Positions 8,684-17,602 are shown, counted from the first letter of the stretch. The stretch is 64,000 bases of DNA from Denitratisoma sp. (GCA_032027165.1 JAVSMO010000001.1:610731-674730); one strand, 5' to 3'. Notes: generated by a model from the letters alone, not told the origin. Translations and numbers: made by a program.

Positions 8684-9118
8684 GGGCCAAGGATGTCATA
8701 AGCCCGGCGGCCGTGCCAGCGCACTAATTCACGCTCGCATGCCGCTCGTCGCGTCGTGGATACCGTCCGGGCCGCGAGGCCGGACGAGACCGCGGCCCGT
8801 TTCCCGCCCATCCGACCTGTATAACGTAAATAATTGAAACATAAAGATAAGCACGCAAATCGCAGTGGCAAGTTGCTTTCCGGTCAGACAAGCCGAGCGG
8901 TCAGGTGTCGTATTCGCGCCAGCCTTCCGGTGCCGGCGCAGTCATGCATGGCATTGATTATTAGTAAATATAAATCCTTCTTCGGGCGGGCATGAAACTT
9001 GTAATCCATGAACCGAAGCGCTTGCCAACAAGACTTCCAGCGGCCGGCGCCCGAATGCAGCGGAGGGCCTCCGGCAGCTACCGGAGGTGAGGACTGGGCT
9101 AACAAGAGGAATCAGGAC
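8684..9118 (+). promoter_or_regulatory. Promoter region of the hyb hydrogenase operon
   Basis: 435 bases without a gene. Bases 8690-8815 are GC-rich with nothing recognisable. Two AT-rich islands follow (about 8818-8860 and 8950-8980). A sigma-54-type element lies at 8989-9002 (separate entry). The leader from the predicted start near 9013 to the hybO ATG is about 105 nt and contains GCCTCCGG / CCGGAGG complementarity around 9067-9087, which could form a hairpin before the Shine-Dalgarno AAGAGGA. Confidence 0.55.
8989..9002 (+). promoter_or_regulatory. Sigma-54-type promoter element upstream of hybO
   Basis: GGCATGAAACTTGT: GG, then 10 bases, then GT, preceded by G. It matches the sigma-54 pattern TGGCACG-N4-TTGC except for T in place of C at the -12 dinucleotide. 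The same variant precedes hupK and the nickel permease, and a GG variant precedes hoxB. The next bases AATCCATG are shared with the hupK element (hupK has TATCCATG). Confidence 0.55.
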
Positions 9119-10258
9119 ATGAGCGAAACCTACATCGAAGAAACAGCGGAAGCCGCCGGCACGGTGGCCAGCCGGCTCGGCATCAACCGGCGGGAGTTCA
9201 TGCAGTTCTGCGCAGCCACCGCGACGACGCTGGGCCTGCCGGCCGGCGCCGAGGCGGCCATCGCCAAGGCCGTCGAGAAGGCCAAGCGGCCTTCGGTGAT
9301 CTGGCTGCACTTCCAGGAATGCACCGGCTGCTCGGAATCGCTGCTGCGCGCCGAGCACCCGACGCTGGAGAAACTCATCCTCGACGTCATCTCGCTCGAC
9401 TATCACGAGACCCTGATGGCGGCCGCCGGCCACCAGGCCGAGGCGGCGCGCAAGTCCGCCATGAAGGCCAACAAGGGCAAATATGTCCTGGTGGTCGAGG
9501 GCGCCATCCCCGTCGCGAAGGACGGCATCTACTGCAAGATCGGCGGCCACAAGGCCATCGACATGCTGAAGGAGTGCGCGGCCGACGCCGCCGCGGTGAT
9601 CGCCATCGGATCCTGCGCCTCCTGGGGCGGCATGCCCTCCACCGAACCGAACCCGACCGGCTCTTCGGGCGTGGCCGACGTGCTCGGCAAGCCGGTGGTG
9701 ACCATCCCGGGCTGCCCGCCCAACCCCTACAACTTCCTCGCCACGGTGGTGCATTTCCTCACCTTCGGCAAGCTGCCCGACATCGATCACCTCGGCCGTC
9801 CCAAGTTCGCCTACGGCCGCATCATCCACGAGCACTGCGAGCGCCGCGCCCACTTCGACGCCGGCCGCTTCGCCCACGAGTTCGGCGACGAAGGCCACCG
9901 CAAGGGCTACTGCCTCTACAAGCTCGGCTGCAAGGGCCCGGAGACCTATGCCAACTGCTCGACCATCGGCTTCGGCGACGTCGGCGAGTCGAACTGGCCG
10001 GTGGCCTGCGGCCATCCCTGCATCGGCTGCTCGGAGAAGGGCGTCGGCTTCACCAAGCCGATCCACATGACCGCGCAGCTGAAGGGCATGAGCCCGCCCG
10101 CCTCCTATCCGGGCGTGGTCGAGCAGCAGGGCAAGTCCAGTTTCGCCGCGGCCGCGGCCCTGGCGGCCATCGCCGGCGCGGCGGCCGGCGGCGCCGCCAT
10201 GCTGGCGAAGAACCTCGGCAAGCAGGACGAGGCCCAGGCACAGCGGAAAGGCGAGTGA
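9119..10258 (+). CDS. hybO: [NiFe] hydrogenase small subunit, Hyb (group 1c) type
   Basis: 379 aa. Electron-transfer subunit of a periplasmic uptake hydrogenase, carrying Fe-S clusters. A twin-arginine signal RREFMQF (residues 24-30) exports the folded heterodimer. Proximal-cluster cysteines begin at ECTGCSES (Cys68, Cys71); this is the standard four-Cys arrangement, not the six-Cys CTCC form of O2-tolerant enzymes. Other ligand regions are GSCASWGG, PGCPPNP, and the His/Cys-rich CLYKLGCKGP and CGHPCIGCSEKG segments. A C-terminal hydrophobic Ala/Gly helix (about 345-368) anchors it in the membrane. It is followed 2 bp later by hybA. The ATG at 9119 is preceded by AAGAGGA. Confidence 0.93.
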   Translation: MSETYIEETAEAAGTVASRLGINRREFMQFCAATATTLGLPAGAEAAIAKAVEKAKRPSVIWLHFQECTGCSESLLRAEHPTLEKLILDVISLDYHETLMAAAGHQAEAARKSAMKANKGKYVLVVEGAIPVAKDGIYCKIGGHKAIDMLKECAADAAAVIAIGSCASWGGMPSTEPNPTGSSGVADVLGKPVVTIPGCPPNPYNFLATVVHFLTFGKLPDIDHLGRPKFAYGRIIHEHCERRAHFDAGRFAHEFGDEGHRKGYCLYKLGCKGPETYANCSTIGFGDVGESNWPVACGHPCIGCSEKGVGFTKPIHMTAQLKGMSPPASYPGVVEQQGKSSFAAAAALAAIAGAAAGGAAMLAKNLGKQDEAQAQRKGE

Positions 10259-10260
10259 CC

Positions 10261-11310
10261 ATGGACAGGCGCACATTCTTCAAGGCGTCGCTCGCCGGCG
10301 GCACCGCCCTCGCAGCGGGGGCGGCCAGCTGTCCGGCGCAGGCGCGCGAAACCCGTCCCATGCCGCCCGAGGCGGTCGGGCTGCTCTTCGATTCCGTCCT
10401 CTGCGTCGGCTGCAAGGCCTGCGTGGCCGCCTGCAAGGAGGCCAACGGCATGCCGATGGAGTTCTCGACGGCGGACCAGTATTGGGACACGCCGCTCGAC
10501 ATCTCCGGCAAGACGCTCAACGTCATCAAGGCCTACCGCAACGGCAAGATGGAAGCGAAGGACCGCGAAGAAAACGGCTTCGCCTTCATCAAGAAGTCGT
10601 GCATGCACTGCGTCGATCCTTCGTGCGTCTCGGCCTGCCCGGTCTCGGCCATGCAGAAGGACGCGAAGACCGGGGTGGTGACCTACGACAAGGATGCCTG
10701 CATCGGCTGCCGCTACTGCGTCGCCGCCTGCCCTTTCGGCGTGCCGCGCTTCACCTACGATTCGCCGACGCCGCAGATCAGCAAGTGCCAGCTGTGCATC
10801 CACCGCCACAAGGACGGCAAGTACGCCGCCTGTGCCGAGGTCTGCCCGACCGGCGCCACGCTCTACGGCAAGGTCTCGGTCCTGCGCGAGGAGGCGCAGC
10901 GGCGCCTGGCCCTGAAGCCCGGCGAGAAAACCGAGTTTCCGCGCGGCCACCTGCGCGCGTCCGAGGAGAAGGCCCTGCAGGGCGCCCCCGAAGGCAAGGG
11001 CGCGCAGCGCCGGCAGGGCTGGAAGGACGACGGCGCCCAGCGCTACCCCGGCGTGGCGGGCCAGTACCTGCAGCACATCTACGGCGAGAAGGAATTCGGC
11101 GGCACGCAGATGCTCATGCTCTCCGGCGTCTCCTTCCAGAAGCTGGGCTATCCGGACCTGCCGCCGCGCTCCGATGCGGCGACGTCCGAGACCCTGCAGC
11201 ACACGCTCTACGGCGGCCTCATCGCGCCGATCGCCGTGCTGGGGGCACTGACTTTCATCGCCAAGCGCAACGTCAAGCCCGAGGACGGGGAGGGAGGCCA
11301 GAATGGCTGA
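10261..11310 (+). CDS. hybA: Hydrogenase 2-type ferredoxin subunit HybA
   Basis: 349 aa. A periplasmic four-cluster ferredoxin-like subunit that passes electrons from HybO to HybB. It has a Tat signal, DRRTFFKAS (residues 2-10). Cysteine groups for [4Fe-4S] clusters are CVGCKACVAACKEAN (from about residue 46), CMHCVDPSCVSACP, CIGCRYCVAACPFG and CQLCIHR...CAEVCPTGA. A C-terminal hydrophobic segment (about 319-337, GGLIAPIAVLGALTFIA) gives a membrane anchor. Its end overlaps hybB by 8 bp. Order and sequence match hybOABC of enteric hydrogenase 2. Confidence 0.93.
   Translation: MDRRTFFKASLAGGTALAAGAASCPAQARETRPMPPEAVGLLFDSVLCVGCKACVAACKEANGMPMEFSTADQYWDTPLDISGKTLNVIKAYRNGKMEAKDREENGFAFIKKSCMHCVDPSCVSACPVSAMQKDAKTGVVTYDKDACIGCRYCVAACPFGVPRFTYDSPTPQISKCQLCIHRHKDGKYAACAEVCPTGATLYGKVSVLREEAQRRLALKPGEKTEFPRGHLRASEEKALQGAPEGKGAQRRQGWKDDGAQRYPGVAGQYLQHIYGEKEFGGTQMLMLSGVSFQKLGYPDLPPRSDAATSETLQHTLYGGLIAPIAVLGALTFIAKRNVKPEDGEGGQNG
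11247..11255 (+). repeat. ACTGACTTT word, site 2 (in hybA)
   Basis: Exact copy. Read as ..A CTG ACT TT.. in the C-terminal anchor of HybA. Confidence 0.7.
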
Positions 11311-12466
11311 TCATTCGCACGCACACGCGCCGCGCCCGCTCGGCGGCAGCCTGCTTACGCCCTTCACGCTGCTGCTCGGCGTGCTGGCGGCGATCGCCGG
11401 CGTCATCCTGCTCTACCGCCTGTTCTACGGCCTCGGCGCGGTGACCAACCTCAACGACGGCTATCCCTGGGGCATCTGGATCGCCTACGACGTGGTGGTC
11501 GGCTCGGCCTTCGCCTGCGGCGGCTACGCCATGGCGCTGCTGGTCTACATCTTCAACAAGGGGCAGTACCACCCGCTGGTGCGGCCGGCCCTGCTGGCCA
11601 GCCTGTTCGGCTACACCCTGGCCGGCGCCTCGGTGATCTTCGACCTCGGCCGCTGGTGGAACTTCTGGCACATCTTCTGGCCCGGCTACGCCCAGGTGAA
11701 CTCGGTGATGTTCGAAGTGGCGGTGTGCATTTCGGCCTACATCGTGGTGATGTGGATCGAGTTCTCGCCGGCCTTCCTCGAGAAGTGGGGCATGAAGGAC
11801 GTCAGGCAGAAGCTGAACAAGGTGCTGTTCTTCTTCATCGCCCTGGGCGTGCTGCTGCCCTCGATGCACCAGTCCTCGCTGGGCTCGCTGCTGGTGATCT
11901 TCGGCGAGCAGATCCATCCGCTCTGGCAGTCCGGCTGGCTGCTGCCGGTGATCTACCTGATGACGGCCATCCTGCTCGGCTTCGCCGTGGTGATCTTCGA
12001 GGCGACGCTGTCCTCGACCGGCTTCAAGCGCCAGCTGGAGACGCCGGTGCTGACGCCGCTGTCGAAGGTCATGTTCGGGCTGCTCGCCGCCTACGTCGTC
12101 GTGCGCGTCGCCGACCTGGTCCTGCGCGGCGCGCTCGGCACGGCCTTTGCCGCCACCTGGCAGGCCTTCTGGTTCTGGGTCGAGATGGCCTGCTTCGTCG
12201 TGCCGCTCGCGCTGCTGGCTTCCGAATCCGCGCGCCGCAGCGCGGCGAAGCTGTTCATCTCCGCGGTGCTGCTGATGCTGGGCGGCTTCCTGCTGCGCAT
12301 CAATGGCTTCCTCGTCGGCTACATGACGGGCGAGGGCTGGCACTACTTCCCGTCGCTCGCCGAGCTCATGGTCACCGTCGGCCTGATCGCCTTCGAGATC
12401 CTGGCCTACATCGTCATCGTCAGAAACTACCCCGTGCTGCCCGCCGCGCAGCCGGTTACGCGCTAA
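11303..12466 (+). CDS. hybB: Hydrogenase 2-type integral membrane subunit HybB (NrfD family)
   Basis: 387 aa, about ten transmembrane helices. It is the quinone-reducing membrane subunit, taking electrons from HybA. Characteristic stretches are YPWGIWIAYDVVVGSAFACGGY near the N terminus, LGRWWNFWHIFWPG, PSMHQSSLGSLLVIFG and LLRINGFLVGYMTGEGWHYFPS. A short His-containing N-terminal tail (HSHAHAP) precedes the first helix. It lies between hybA (8-bp overlap) and hybC (15-bp gap). In the known enteric enzyme this subunit uses menaquinone. Which quinone this host makes cannot be seen. Confidence 0.93.
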   Translation: MADHSHAHAPRPLGGSLLTPFTLLLGVLAAIAGVILLYRLFYGLGAVTNLNDGYPWGIWIAYDVVVGSAFACGGYAMALLVYIFNKGQYHPLVRPALLASLFGYTLAGASVIFDLGRWWNFWHIFWPGYAQVNSVMFEVAVCISAYIVVMWIEFSPAFLEKWGMKDVRQKLNKVLFFFIALGVLLPSMHQSSLGSLLVIFGEQIHPLWQSGWLLPVIYLMTAILLGFAVVIFEATLSSTGFKRQLETPVLTPLSKVMFGLLAAYVVVRVADLVLRGALGTAFAATWQAFWFWVEMACFVVPLALLASESARRSAAKLFISAVLLMLGGFLLRINGFLVGYMTGEGWHYFPSLAELMVTVGLIAFEILAYIVIVRNYPVLPAAQPVTR

Positions 12467-12481
12467 TCAAAGGAGTCAAGA

Positions 12482-14182
12482 ATGGGACAACGCATAACGA
12501 TCGATCCGATCACCCGAATCGAAGGACATCTGCGCATCGACTGCGAGGTGGATGGCGGCAAGGTCAAGAAGGCCTGGTCCTCCGGCCAGATGTGGCGCGG
12601 CGTGGAGCTCATCCTGCTCGGGCGCGACCCGCGCGACGCCTGGGCCATCACCCAGCGCATCTGCGGCGTGTGCACCACGGTGCACGCCATCACCTCGGTG
12701 CGCGCGGTGGAGAACGCCCTGCAACTGGAGGTGCCGCTCAACGCCCAGTACATCCGCAACTTGATCATCCTGGCGCACGCGGTGCACGACCACATCGTGC
12801 ATTTCTACCACCTCTCCGCGCTCGACTGGGTGGACGTCACCTCGGCGCTGAAGGCCGATCCGGACGCCACCTCGCGCCTGGCCGAGAGCCTCTCGACCTG
12901 GCAGGGCAACGGCAAGTTCGAGATGCGCGCCGTCAAGGAGCGCCTGAAGGGCTTCGTCGACGGCGGCCAGCTCGGCATCTTCACCAACGGCTACTGGGGC
13001 CACCCGGCGATGAAGCTGCCGCCGGAGGTGAACCTGCTCGCCGTGGCGCACTACCTGCAGGCGCTCGACGTGCAGCGCAAGGCCAACAAGATCGTCTCCA
13101 TCCTCGGCAGCAAGACGCCGCACATCCAGAACGTCGCCGTCGGCGGCGTCTCCAACGCCCTGTCCACCGACAGCTACTCGACGCTGGGCGTCGAGCGCCT
13201 GCTCGCCATCAAGGGCTACATCGACGAGCTGGCGGACTTCGTCAAGAACGTCTACCTCATCGACGTCGCCGCGGTGGGTGCCTTCTACGCCGACTGGACC
13301 AAGTACGGCGCCGGCGTCACCAACTACCTCGCGGTGCCGGACATCCCGATGGACACCAAGGGCACCCAGTTCGCCCTGCCCGGCGGCTACATCGCCAACA
13401 AGGACCTCGGTTCGTTCAAGCCCATCAAGACCTTCAACGACGAGTTCTGGGTCAAGGGCGTCGAGGAGAGCGCCAAGCATTCCTGGTACGAGGGCTCCAA
13501 GCCGCTGCATCCCTACAAGGGCGAGACCAAGCCGCAGTACACCGACTTCAAGGAAGACGGCAAGTACTCCTGGCTGAAGTCGCCGACCTTCTACGGCAAG
13601 CCGGCCCAGGTCGGGCCGCTCGCGCGCGTGCTGTGCATGCTCGCCGCCGGCCACGAGCCGACCAAGAAGTACGCCACGGCGGCGCTCGACACCGTCTCGG
13701 CGCTGGCCAAGACCAAGGTCGGCCTCGACGCCATGCACTCCACCATCGGCCGCCATGCCGCCCGCGCGGTGTCCTGCGCGGTGCAGGTGGATATGCTGGC
13801 CGACCAGTGGACCGCGCTGCTCAACAACATGGCCAAGGGCGACCTGACGACCTTCAACAAGCCGGTCTTCCCGAAGGGCGAGATCATGGGCCAGGGCTAC
13901 CACGAGGCGCCGCGCGGCGCGCTGTCGCACTGGGTCGTCATCGACAACGGCAAGATCAAGAACTACCAGTGCGTGGTGCCCTCGACCTGGAACGCCTGCC
14001 CGCGGAACGACAAGGACGAGCCGGGGCCGTACGAGGCGTCGATCGCCGACAACCCGATCGCCGATCCCGAGCGTCCGCTCGAGGTGCTGCGCACGGTGCA
14101 CTCCTTCGACCCGTGCATCGCCTGCGCCATCCACGTCACCGACACCGAGAACGGCAGCGCCATCACCGTGAACGCCAAGTGA
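12482..14182 (+). CDS. hybC: [NiFe] hydrogenase large subunit, Hyb (group 1c) type
   Basis: 566 aa. The catalytic subunit, with the Ni-Fe(CN)2CO centre that oxidises H2. Ligands are RICGVC near residues 59-64 (Cys61, Cys64) and DPCIACAIH near the C terminus (Cys545, Cys548). A 15-residue tail after His551 (VTDTENGSAITVNAK) is the extension removed by the HybD protease after nickel insertion. There is no Tat signal of its own; it is exported together with HybO. A terminator-like hairpin lies 45 bp downstream. The AAAGGAG Shine-Dalgarno sequence sits just before the ATG. Confidence 0.96.
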   Translation: MGQRITIDPITRIEGHLRIDCEVDGGKVKKAWSSGQMWRGVELILLGRDPRDAWAITQRICGVCTTVHAITSVRAVENALQLEVPLNAQYIRNLIILAHAVHDHIVHFYHLSALDWVDVTSALKADPDATSRLAESLSTWQGNGKFEMRAVKERLKGFVDGGQLGIFTNGYWGHPAMKLPPEVNLLAVAHYLQALDVQRKANKIVSILGSKTPHIQNVAVGGVSNALSTDSYSTLGVERLLAIKGYIDELADFVKNVYLIDVAAVGAFYADWTKYGAGVTNYLAVPDIPMDTKGTQFALPGGYIANKDLGSFKPIKTFNDEFWVKGVEESAKHSWYEGSKPLHPYKGETKPQYTDFKEDGKYSWLKSPTFYGKPAQVGPLARVLCMLAAGHEPTKKYATAALDTVSALAKTKVGLDAMHSTIGRHAARAVSCAVQVDMLADQWTALLNNMAKGDLTTFNKPVFPKGEIMGQGYHEAPRGALSHWVVIDNGKIKNYQCVVPSTWNACPRNDKDEPGPYEASIADNPIADPERPLEVLRTVHSFDPCIACAIHVTDTENGSAITVNAK

Positions 14183-14226
14183 GTTCAGCCAGGCAGGCCC
14201 GCTGCGTCCGCGGACTGCTACACTTC

Positions 14227-14260
14227 GGGGGCGGGCGCGAGTCCGCCCCCGCATTTTTTT
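14227..14260 (+). terminator. Rho-independent terminator between hybC and hybD
   Basis: GGGGGCGG pairs with CCGCCCCC (8-bp perfect stem, 8-nt loop), followed by GCA and seven T. It lies between the structural genes hybOABC and the maturation genes hybDGE, so it probably works as a partial terminator that lowers maturation gene expression relative to the enzyme subunits. Confidence 0.8.
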
Positions 14261-14270
14261 CGGAGCACGC

Positions 14271-14768
14271 TTGAGAACCGTCATCCTCGGCATCGGCAAC
14301 ACCATCCTCAGCGACGAGGGCGTCGGCGTGCACGCGGCCGAGGCGCTGCGCGCGGCCTACGAGGTGCCGGCGGGCATCGAAGTCATCGACGGCGGCACCG
14401 CCGGCATGGAACTGCTCGACCCGCTCTCCGGCGTCGACCTGCTCGTGGTGCTCGATGCCGTCAAGGCGAAGCGCGCGCCCGGCACCGTGATCACCCTCAC
14501 CGGCAAGGAAGTGCCGGTGTTTTTCCGCAGCAAGCTCTCGCCGCACCAGGTCAGCATCTGCGACGTGCTGGCGAGCCTCGAATTCGCCGGCGACCCGCCG
14601 AAGGACCTGGTCCTGATCGGCTGCGAGCCGCTCAGCCTGGAACTCGGCACCGAGCTCACGCCGACCGTCGCCGCGAAGGTGCCGCAGATGGTCGCCGCCG
14701 CCGTGGCGCAGCTGGCCGCGCGCGGCATCCCTCTCACGCCGCGCAGGGCAACCGCCGAGGCGCATTGA
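14271..14768 (+). CDS. hybD: Hydrogenase maturation endopeptidase HybD type
   Basis: 165 aa. A nickel-dependent endopeptidase that cuts the C-terminal tail of HybC after the active site is assembled. Family motifs: GIGNTILSDEGVGVHA at the N terminus (the Glu of the DEGVG motif binds Ni), DGGTAGMELL with its Asp, and the His of LSPHQVSICDVL. GCEPLSLELGTELTP follows. The start is TTG at 14271: the conserved VILGIGN stretch begins at residue 4, so no upstream start is needed, and a GGAGC Shine-Dalgarno sequence precedes it. hybG follows after 1 bp. Confidence 0.92.
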   Translation: MRTVILGIGNTILSDEGVGVHAAEALRAAYEVPAGIEVIDGGTAGMELLDPLSGVDLLVVLDAVKAKRAPGTVITLTGKEVPVFFRSKLSPHQVSICDVLASLEFAGDPPKDLVLIGCEPLSLELGTELTPTVAAKVPQMVAAAVAQLAARGIPLTPRRATAEAH

Positions 14769-14769
14769 C

Positions 14770-15015
14770 ATGTGTTTGGCGATTCCCTCGCGCGTCCTCG
14801 AGATCGACGACCTGATGGCCGTGGTCGACACGGCGGGAGAACAGCGCAAGGTCAGCCTCATTCTCATGCACGAGGAGGTCTCCGTCGGCGACTACGTGCT
14901 CATCCAGCACGGCCAGTTCGCCTACGAGCGCGTCGACGCCGAGCGCGCCCGCGAGGCCCTGGCGCTGATGGAAGAAGTCTTCGCGCAAGAATCCCCCGAT
15001 GTCCGCGCCTGGTAG
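14770..15015 (+). CDS. hybG: HypC/HybG-family hydrogenase assembly chaperone
   Basis: 81 aa. Starts MCLAIPSRVLEID; Cys2 is the residue that carries the Fe(CN)2CO group between HypD and the large-subunit precursor. This is one of two HypC paralogues here (the other is at 29909). Its position between hybD and hybE suggests that it serves HybC. It overlaps hybE by 17 bp. Confidence 0.9.
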   Translation: MCLAIPSRVLEIDDLMAVVDTAGEQRKVSLILMHEEVSVGDYVLIQHGQFAYERVDAERAREALALMEEVFAQESPDVRAW

Positions 15016-15538
15016 CACGCTCCGCACCCACGCCGAAGATCCCTCGCGCCTGCTCGAAGCCGCCTTCCGCCGCATCCAGGCGGAGACCATGGCCGACGTG
15101 CCCATCCTCAACCCGGCGCTCTCCGTCGAGGCCGTCGGCTTCGCGCGCCGGCAGGACCACTGGCTCGGCATCGTCGTCACGCCCTGGTTCATGAACCTGG
15201 TGCTGGTGCCGGGCGCGGCCGAATCCTGGCAGAGCGTGGCGCCGGGCCTGCGCCTGTTCCGCAAGTTTCCCTCCGGCGATTTCGCCTTCCTCGGCAGCGA
15301 CGAGCCCGAGGTCGGCGAGTTCCAGTCCTGCTCGCTGTTCTCGCCCATGGCGCAGTTCGCCGACCAGGCCGGCGCACGCGAGGTCGCCCTGGCCGCGCTC
15401 GAAGCCCTGCAGAGCGAACCCGCCGCGGCCGCGCCGCAAGCGCCAAACAAGGCAGCCTTCGACGACCCGAAGCAGGCCGCCCTCGAGCGGCCGATGAGCA
15501 AGCGCGAATTCCTCGGCTCGGTCTTCAGGCGCAGCTAG
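14999..15538 (+). CDS. hybE: Hydrogenase assembly chaperone HybE family
   Basis: 179 aa. HybE-type proteins bind the Tat-dependent hydrogenase small subunit precursor and guard its export until the large subunit is ready. Typical features are LNPALSVEAVGFARRQDHWLGIVVTPWFMNLVLVPG and FPSGDFAFLGSDEPEVGEFQSCSLFSPM. Rubredoxin-like cysteine pairs are absent. The C terminus is Ala-rich and ends KREFLGSVFRRS. It is the last gene of the hyb operon and overlaps the convergent methyltransferase gene by 4 bp. Confidence 0.87.
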   Translation: MSAPGSTLRTHAEDPSRLLEAAFRRIQAETMADVPILNPALSVEAVGFARRQDHWLGIVVTPWFMNLVLVPGAAESWQSVAPGLRLFRKFPSGDFAFLGSDEPEVGEFQSCSLFSPMAQFADQAGAREVALAALEALQSEPAAAAPQAPNKAAFDDPKQAALERPMSKREFLGSVFRRS

Positions 15539-16158
15539 ACGGCAATCGCCTCGCCCCAGTAGTGGTAGGAGACGATGCGCGGGCCGGGGATGTACATCGA
15601 CTGCACCTGCGGCTCGAAGCCGGCTTCCTTCAGGATGGCCGGGATGTCGCGATCCAGCCTGCAGCCGCCGGCGAGCGGGCTCCAGAAGGGCTGAATGCGG
15701 CCCTGCCACTTCCGCACGTTCTCGTCCGGCGCGCGGCCGTGCTCGGAGAACAGCAGGCGGCCGCCGGGCGCCAGCACGCGCCGCACCTCGCGCAGCGCCG
15801 CAACGGGATCGGGAATGGTGCACAGCGTGTAGGTGCTGACCACCGTGTCGAAGACGGCGTCCGCCAGCGGCAGCCTTTCCGCGGTGATGCCGACGATCTC
15901 CACCGGCAGCCGCGCCGCGCGGCTGCGCTTCAGCATCAGGCGGTGCATGCGCAGCGACGGCTCGACGCCGACGAGCTCGCGCACGCGGCCGGTGTCGTAG
16001 AAGGGCAGGTTCAGCCCGGTGCCGATGCCGATCTCCAGCACGCGGCCCTGCGCCTGCGGAATCACCTTCATCCGCTGCTGGCTGACCGACTTCATGCCGC
16101 AGGCGAAATCGATGAGCCAGGGCAGCACGTTGCGTTCGTACCAGTTGCCGTGTGACAT
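15535..16158 (-). CDS. Class I SAM-dependent methyltransferase
   Basis: 207 aa. It has the Rossmann SAM-binding motif LEIGIGTGLNLPFY (about residues 41-54), acidic residue in VGVEPSLRM, motif IV region AVFDTVVSTYTLCTIPDP and EVRRVLAPGGRLLFSEHGRAPD. Residues IPGPRIVSYHYWGEA close the protein. It resembles methyltransferases of the UbiE/phospholipid N-methyltransferase type. The substrate cannot be deduced. It stands alone, convergent with hybE and divergent from the membrane protein gene at 16249. Confidence 0.85.
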   Translation of the reverse strand: MSHGNWYERNVLPWLIDFACGMKSVSQQRMKVIPQAQGRVLEIGIGTGLNLPFYDTGRVRELVGVEPSLRMHRLMLKRSRAARLPVEIVGITAERLPLADAVFDTVVSTYTLCTIPDPVAALREVRRVLAPGGRLLFSEHGRAPDENVRKWQGRIQPFWSPLAGGCRLDRDIPAILKEAGFEPQVQSMYIPGPRIVSYHYWGEAIAV

Positions 16159-16248
16159 GCACAGTCCTTGTCGTCGCCAGCGCGCAGTATAGCCGCCGCC
16201 GTCTGCTGTAAAGTGCCGGAACGCGCAACGGAAAAGGGGGGCGGCGAG

Positions 16249-17073
16249 ATGGACGAACAGGGTTCCGTCGGGATGGAAGCGCTGCGGCGCAATCTGCTGC
16301 TGGCGCTGCTGGCCGTCGCCGTGGCCTGCGCCTGGCTCAGGCCGCTCGACGACCTGGCCGGCGCCCAGGCGCAGGCCGGCTTCAAGCGCGCGGTGGCGAG
16401 CTTCGCCACCGCGCGGGCGCTGAATGCCGTCATCTCCGTCGTCCAGGGCACCGAGCTCTCCGTGCAGCCGCTCGGCGTCGGCGTCACCCTCACGCCCGGC
16501 CAGATGCTCGACCCGTTGAACGACCTGGTCGAGCGCTTCTCCGACCTCATGCTCATGGCGAGCGTCGCCTTCGGCGTGCAACTGCTGCTGATCGAGATGG
16601 GCGTGCACTGGGGCATGTCGCTGGCGCTGACGCTGGTCGCCCTCGCCTGGGCCTGGCCGTATTGGCAGAGAAGGCGGCCGCCGTCGCTGCTCACGCGCGT
16701 GCTGGTGGCGCTGCTGCTGGTGCGCTTCATCGTGCCGGCGGCCGGCATGGCGAGCGACGTCGTCTATCGCGGCTTCATGCAGGCACAGTACGCCGCCGGC
16801 CAGCAGGGCATCGAACAGGCCTCGCAGGCCATCGGCGCGCTCGCCCCAGCCGAGGGCGCCGCCGACAAGAAGTGGTGGCAGCTCGACAGGCACATCAAGC
16901 AGCTCGGCGACACCATCGACAGGACCGTCGAGCACGCCATCCGCCTCATCGTCGTCTTCCTGCTGCAGACCCTGATCCTGCCGCTGGCCGTGTTCTGGAT
17001 CCTCCTGCGCAGCGGGCGCATGCTGACGGCCGCGGCGCATTCCCGTGCGGCTCTCCCCGGCGGTGCTACTTGA
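16249..17073 (+). CDS. Conserved integral membrane protein of unknown function
   Basis: 274 aa with about five hydrophobic segments: residues about 14-32 (LLLALLAVAVACAWL), 98-118, 122-140, 150-175 and 240-262 (LIVVFLLQTLILPLAVFWILL). The loop around residues 205-235 is charged (ADKKWWQLDRHIKQLGDTIDR). No named family is recognised. The ATG at 16249 is chosen because AAAGGGGGGCGGCGAG lies just upstream; an in-frame ATG at 16168 would have no Shine-Dalgarno sequence and would be too close to the divergent methyltransferase gene. It overlaps the convergent flavoprotein gene by 8 bp. Confidence 0.7.
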   Translation: MDEQGSVGMEALRRNLLLALLAVAVACAWLRPLDDLAGAQAQAGFKRAVASFATARALNAVISVVQGTELSVQPLGVGVTLTPGQMLDPLNDLVERFSDLMLMASVAFGVQLLLIEMGVHWGMSLALTLVALAWAWPYWQRRRPPSLLTRVLVALLLVRFIVPAAGMASDVVYRGFMQAQYAAGQQGIEQASQAIGALAPAEGAADKKWWQLDRHIKQLGDTIDRTVEHAIRLIVVFLLQTLILPLAVFWILLRSGRMLTAAAHSRAALPGGAT

Positions 17074-17602
17074 TCCGCGAGGTGGTGCGGATGGTCCGGC
17101 CAGCCACCATGAAGCGCCCGCCGCCGCGGTGATGCAGGGTGCGCGGGTCCTTTTCCTTCGGATCGATCCAGGCCTTCACCACTTCCAGCACGAAGAAGTT
17201 GTAGCGGTTCATCAGGCGCGTGTCGACCACCTTGCACTCCAGGCTGGCGTAGCACTCCTCGATGAGCGGCGCGCCGACCTGCGAAGCCGGCCGCGGCGTG
17301 AGGCCGAATTTGGCGAACTTGTCGACCTTGCGGCCGGAGCAGGTGCCGATGCCGACCACCTCGTCCAGCAGTTTCGCCGTCGGGATGTTGAGCACGCATT
17401 CCTTCGTCGCCGTCAGGGCGTCGAAGCTGTGGTTGCGGCCGCTGATCAGGCAGCCCACCAGCGGCGGCTCGAACTCCATCATGCAGTGCCAGGACTGCGC
17501 CATGACGTTGGCGCGGCCCTTGCGGGCGGTGGTGACCAGCAGCACCGGGCCCGGCTCGAGCAGGCCGTAGACGCGGCCGAGCGGCAGGGCGCGCTTCTTC
17601 AC
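17066..17602 (-). CDS. Flavin reductase-like FMN-binding protein
   Basis: 178 aa. A split-barrel flavin-binding protein of the flavin reductase-like family: VLLVTTARKGRANVMAQSWHCMMEFEPPLVGC and the SGRNHSFDAL segment correspond to the FMN-binding part, and ECVLNIPT follows. CYASLECKVVD and NFFVLEVVKAWID are also family-like. The start is a GTG at 17602, 8 bp after the upstream gene. No ATG fits without cutting the conserved N terminus. Substrate unknown. It is probably co-transcribed with the 92-aa exported protein gene upstream. Confidence 0.8.
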   Translation of the reverse strand: MKKRALPLGRVYGLLEPGPVLLVTTARKGRANVMAQSWHCMMEFEPPLVGCLISGRNHSFDALTATKECVLNIPTAKLLDEVVGIGTCSGRKVDKFAKFGLTPRPASQVGAPLIEECYASLECKVVDTRLMNRYNFFVLEVVKAWIDPKEKDPRTLHHRGGGRFMVAGRTIRTTSRIK

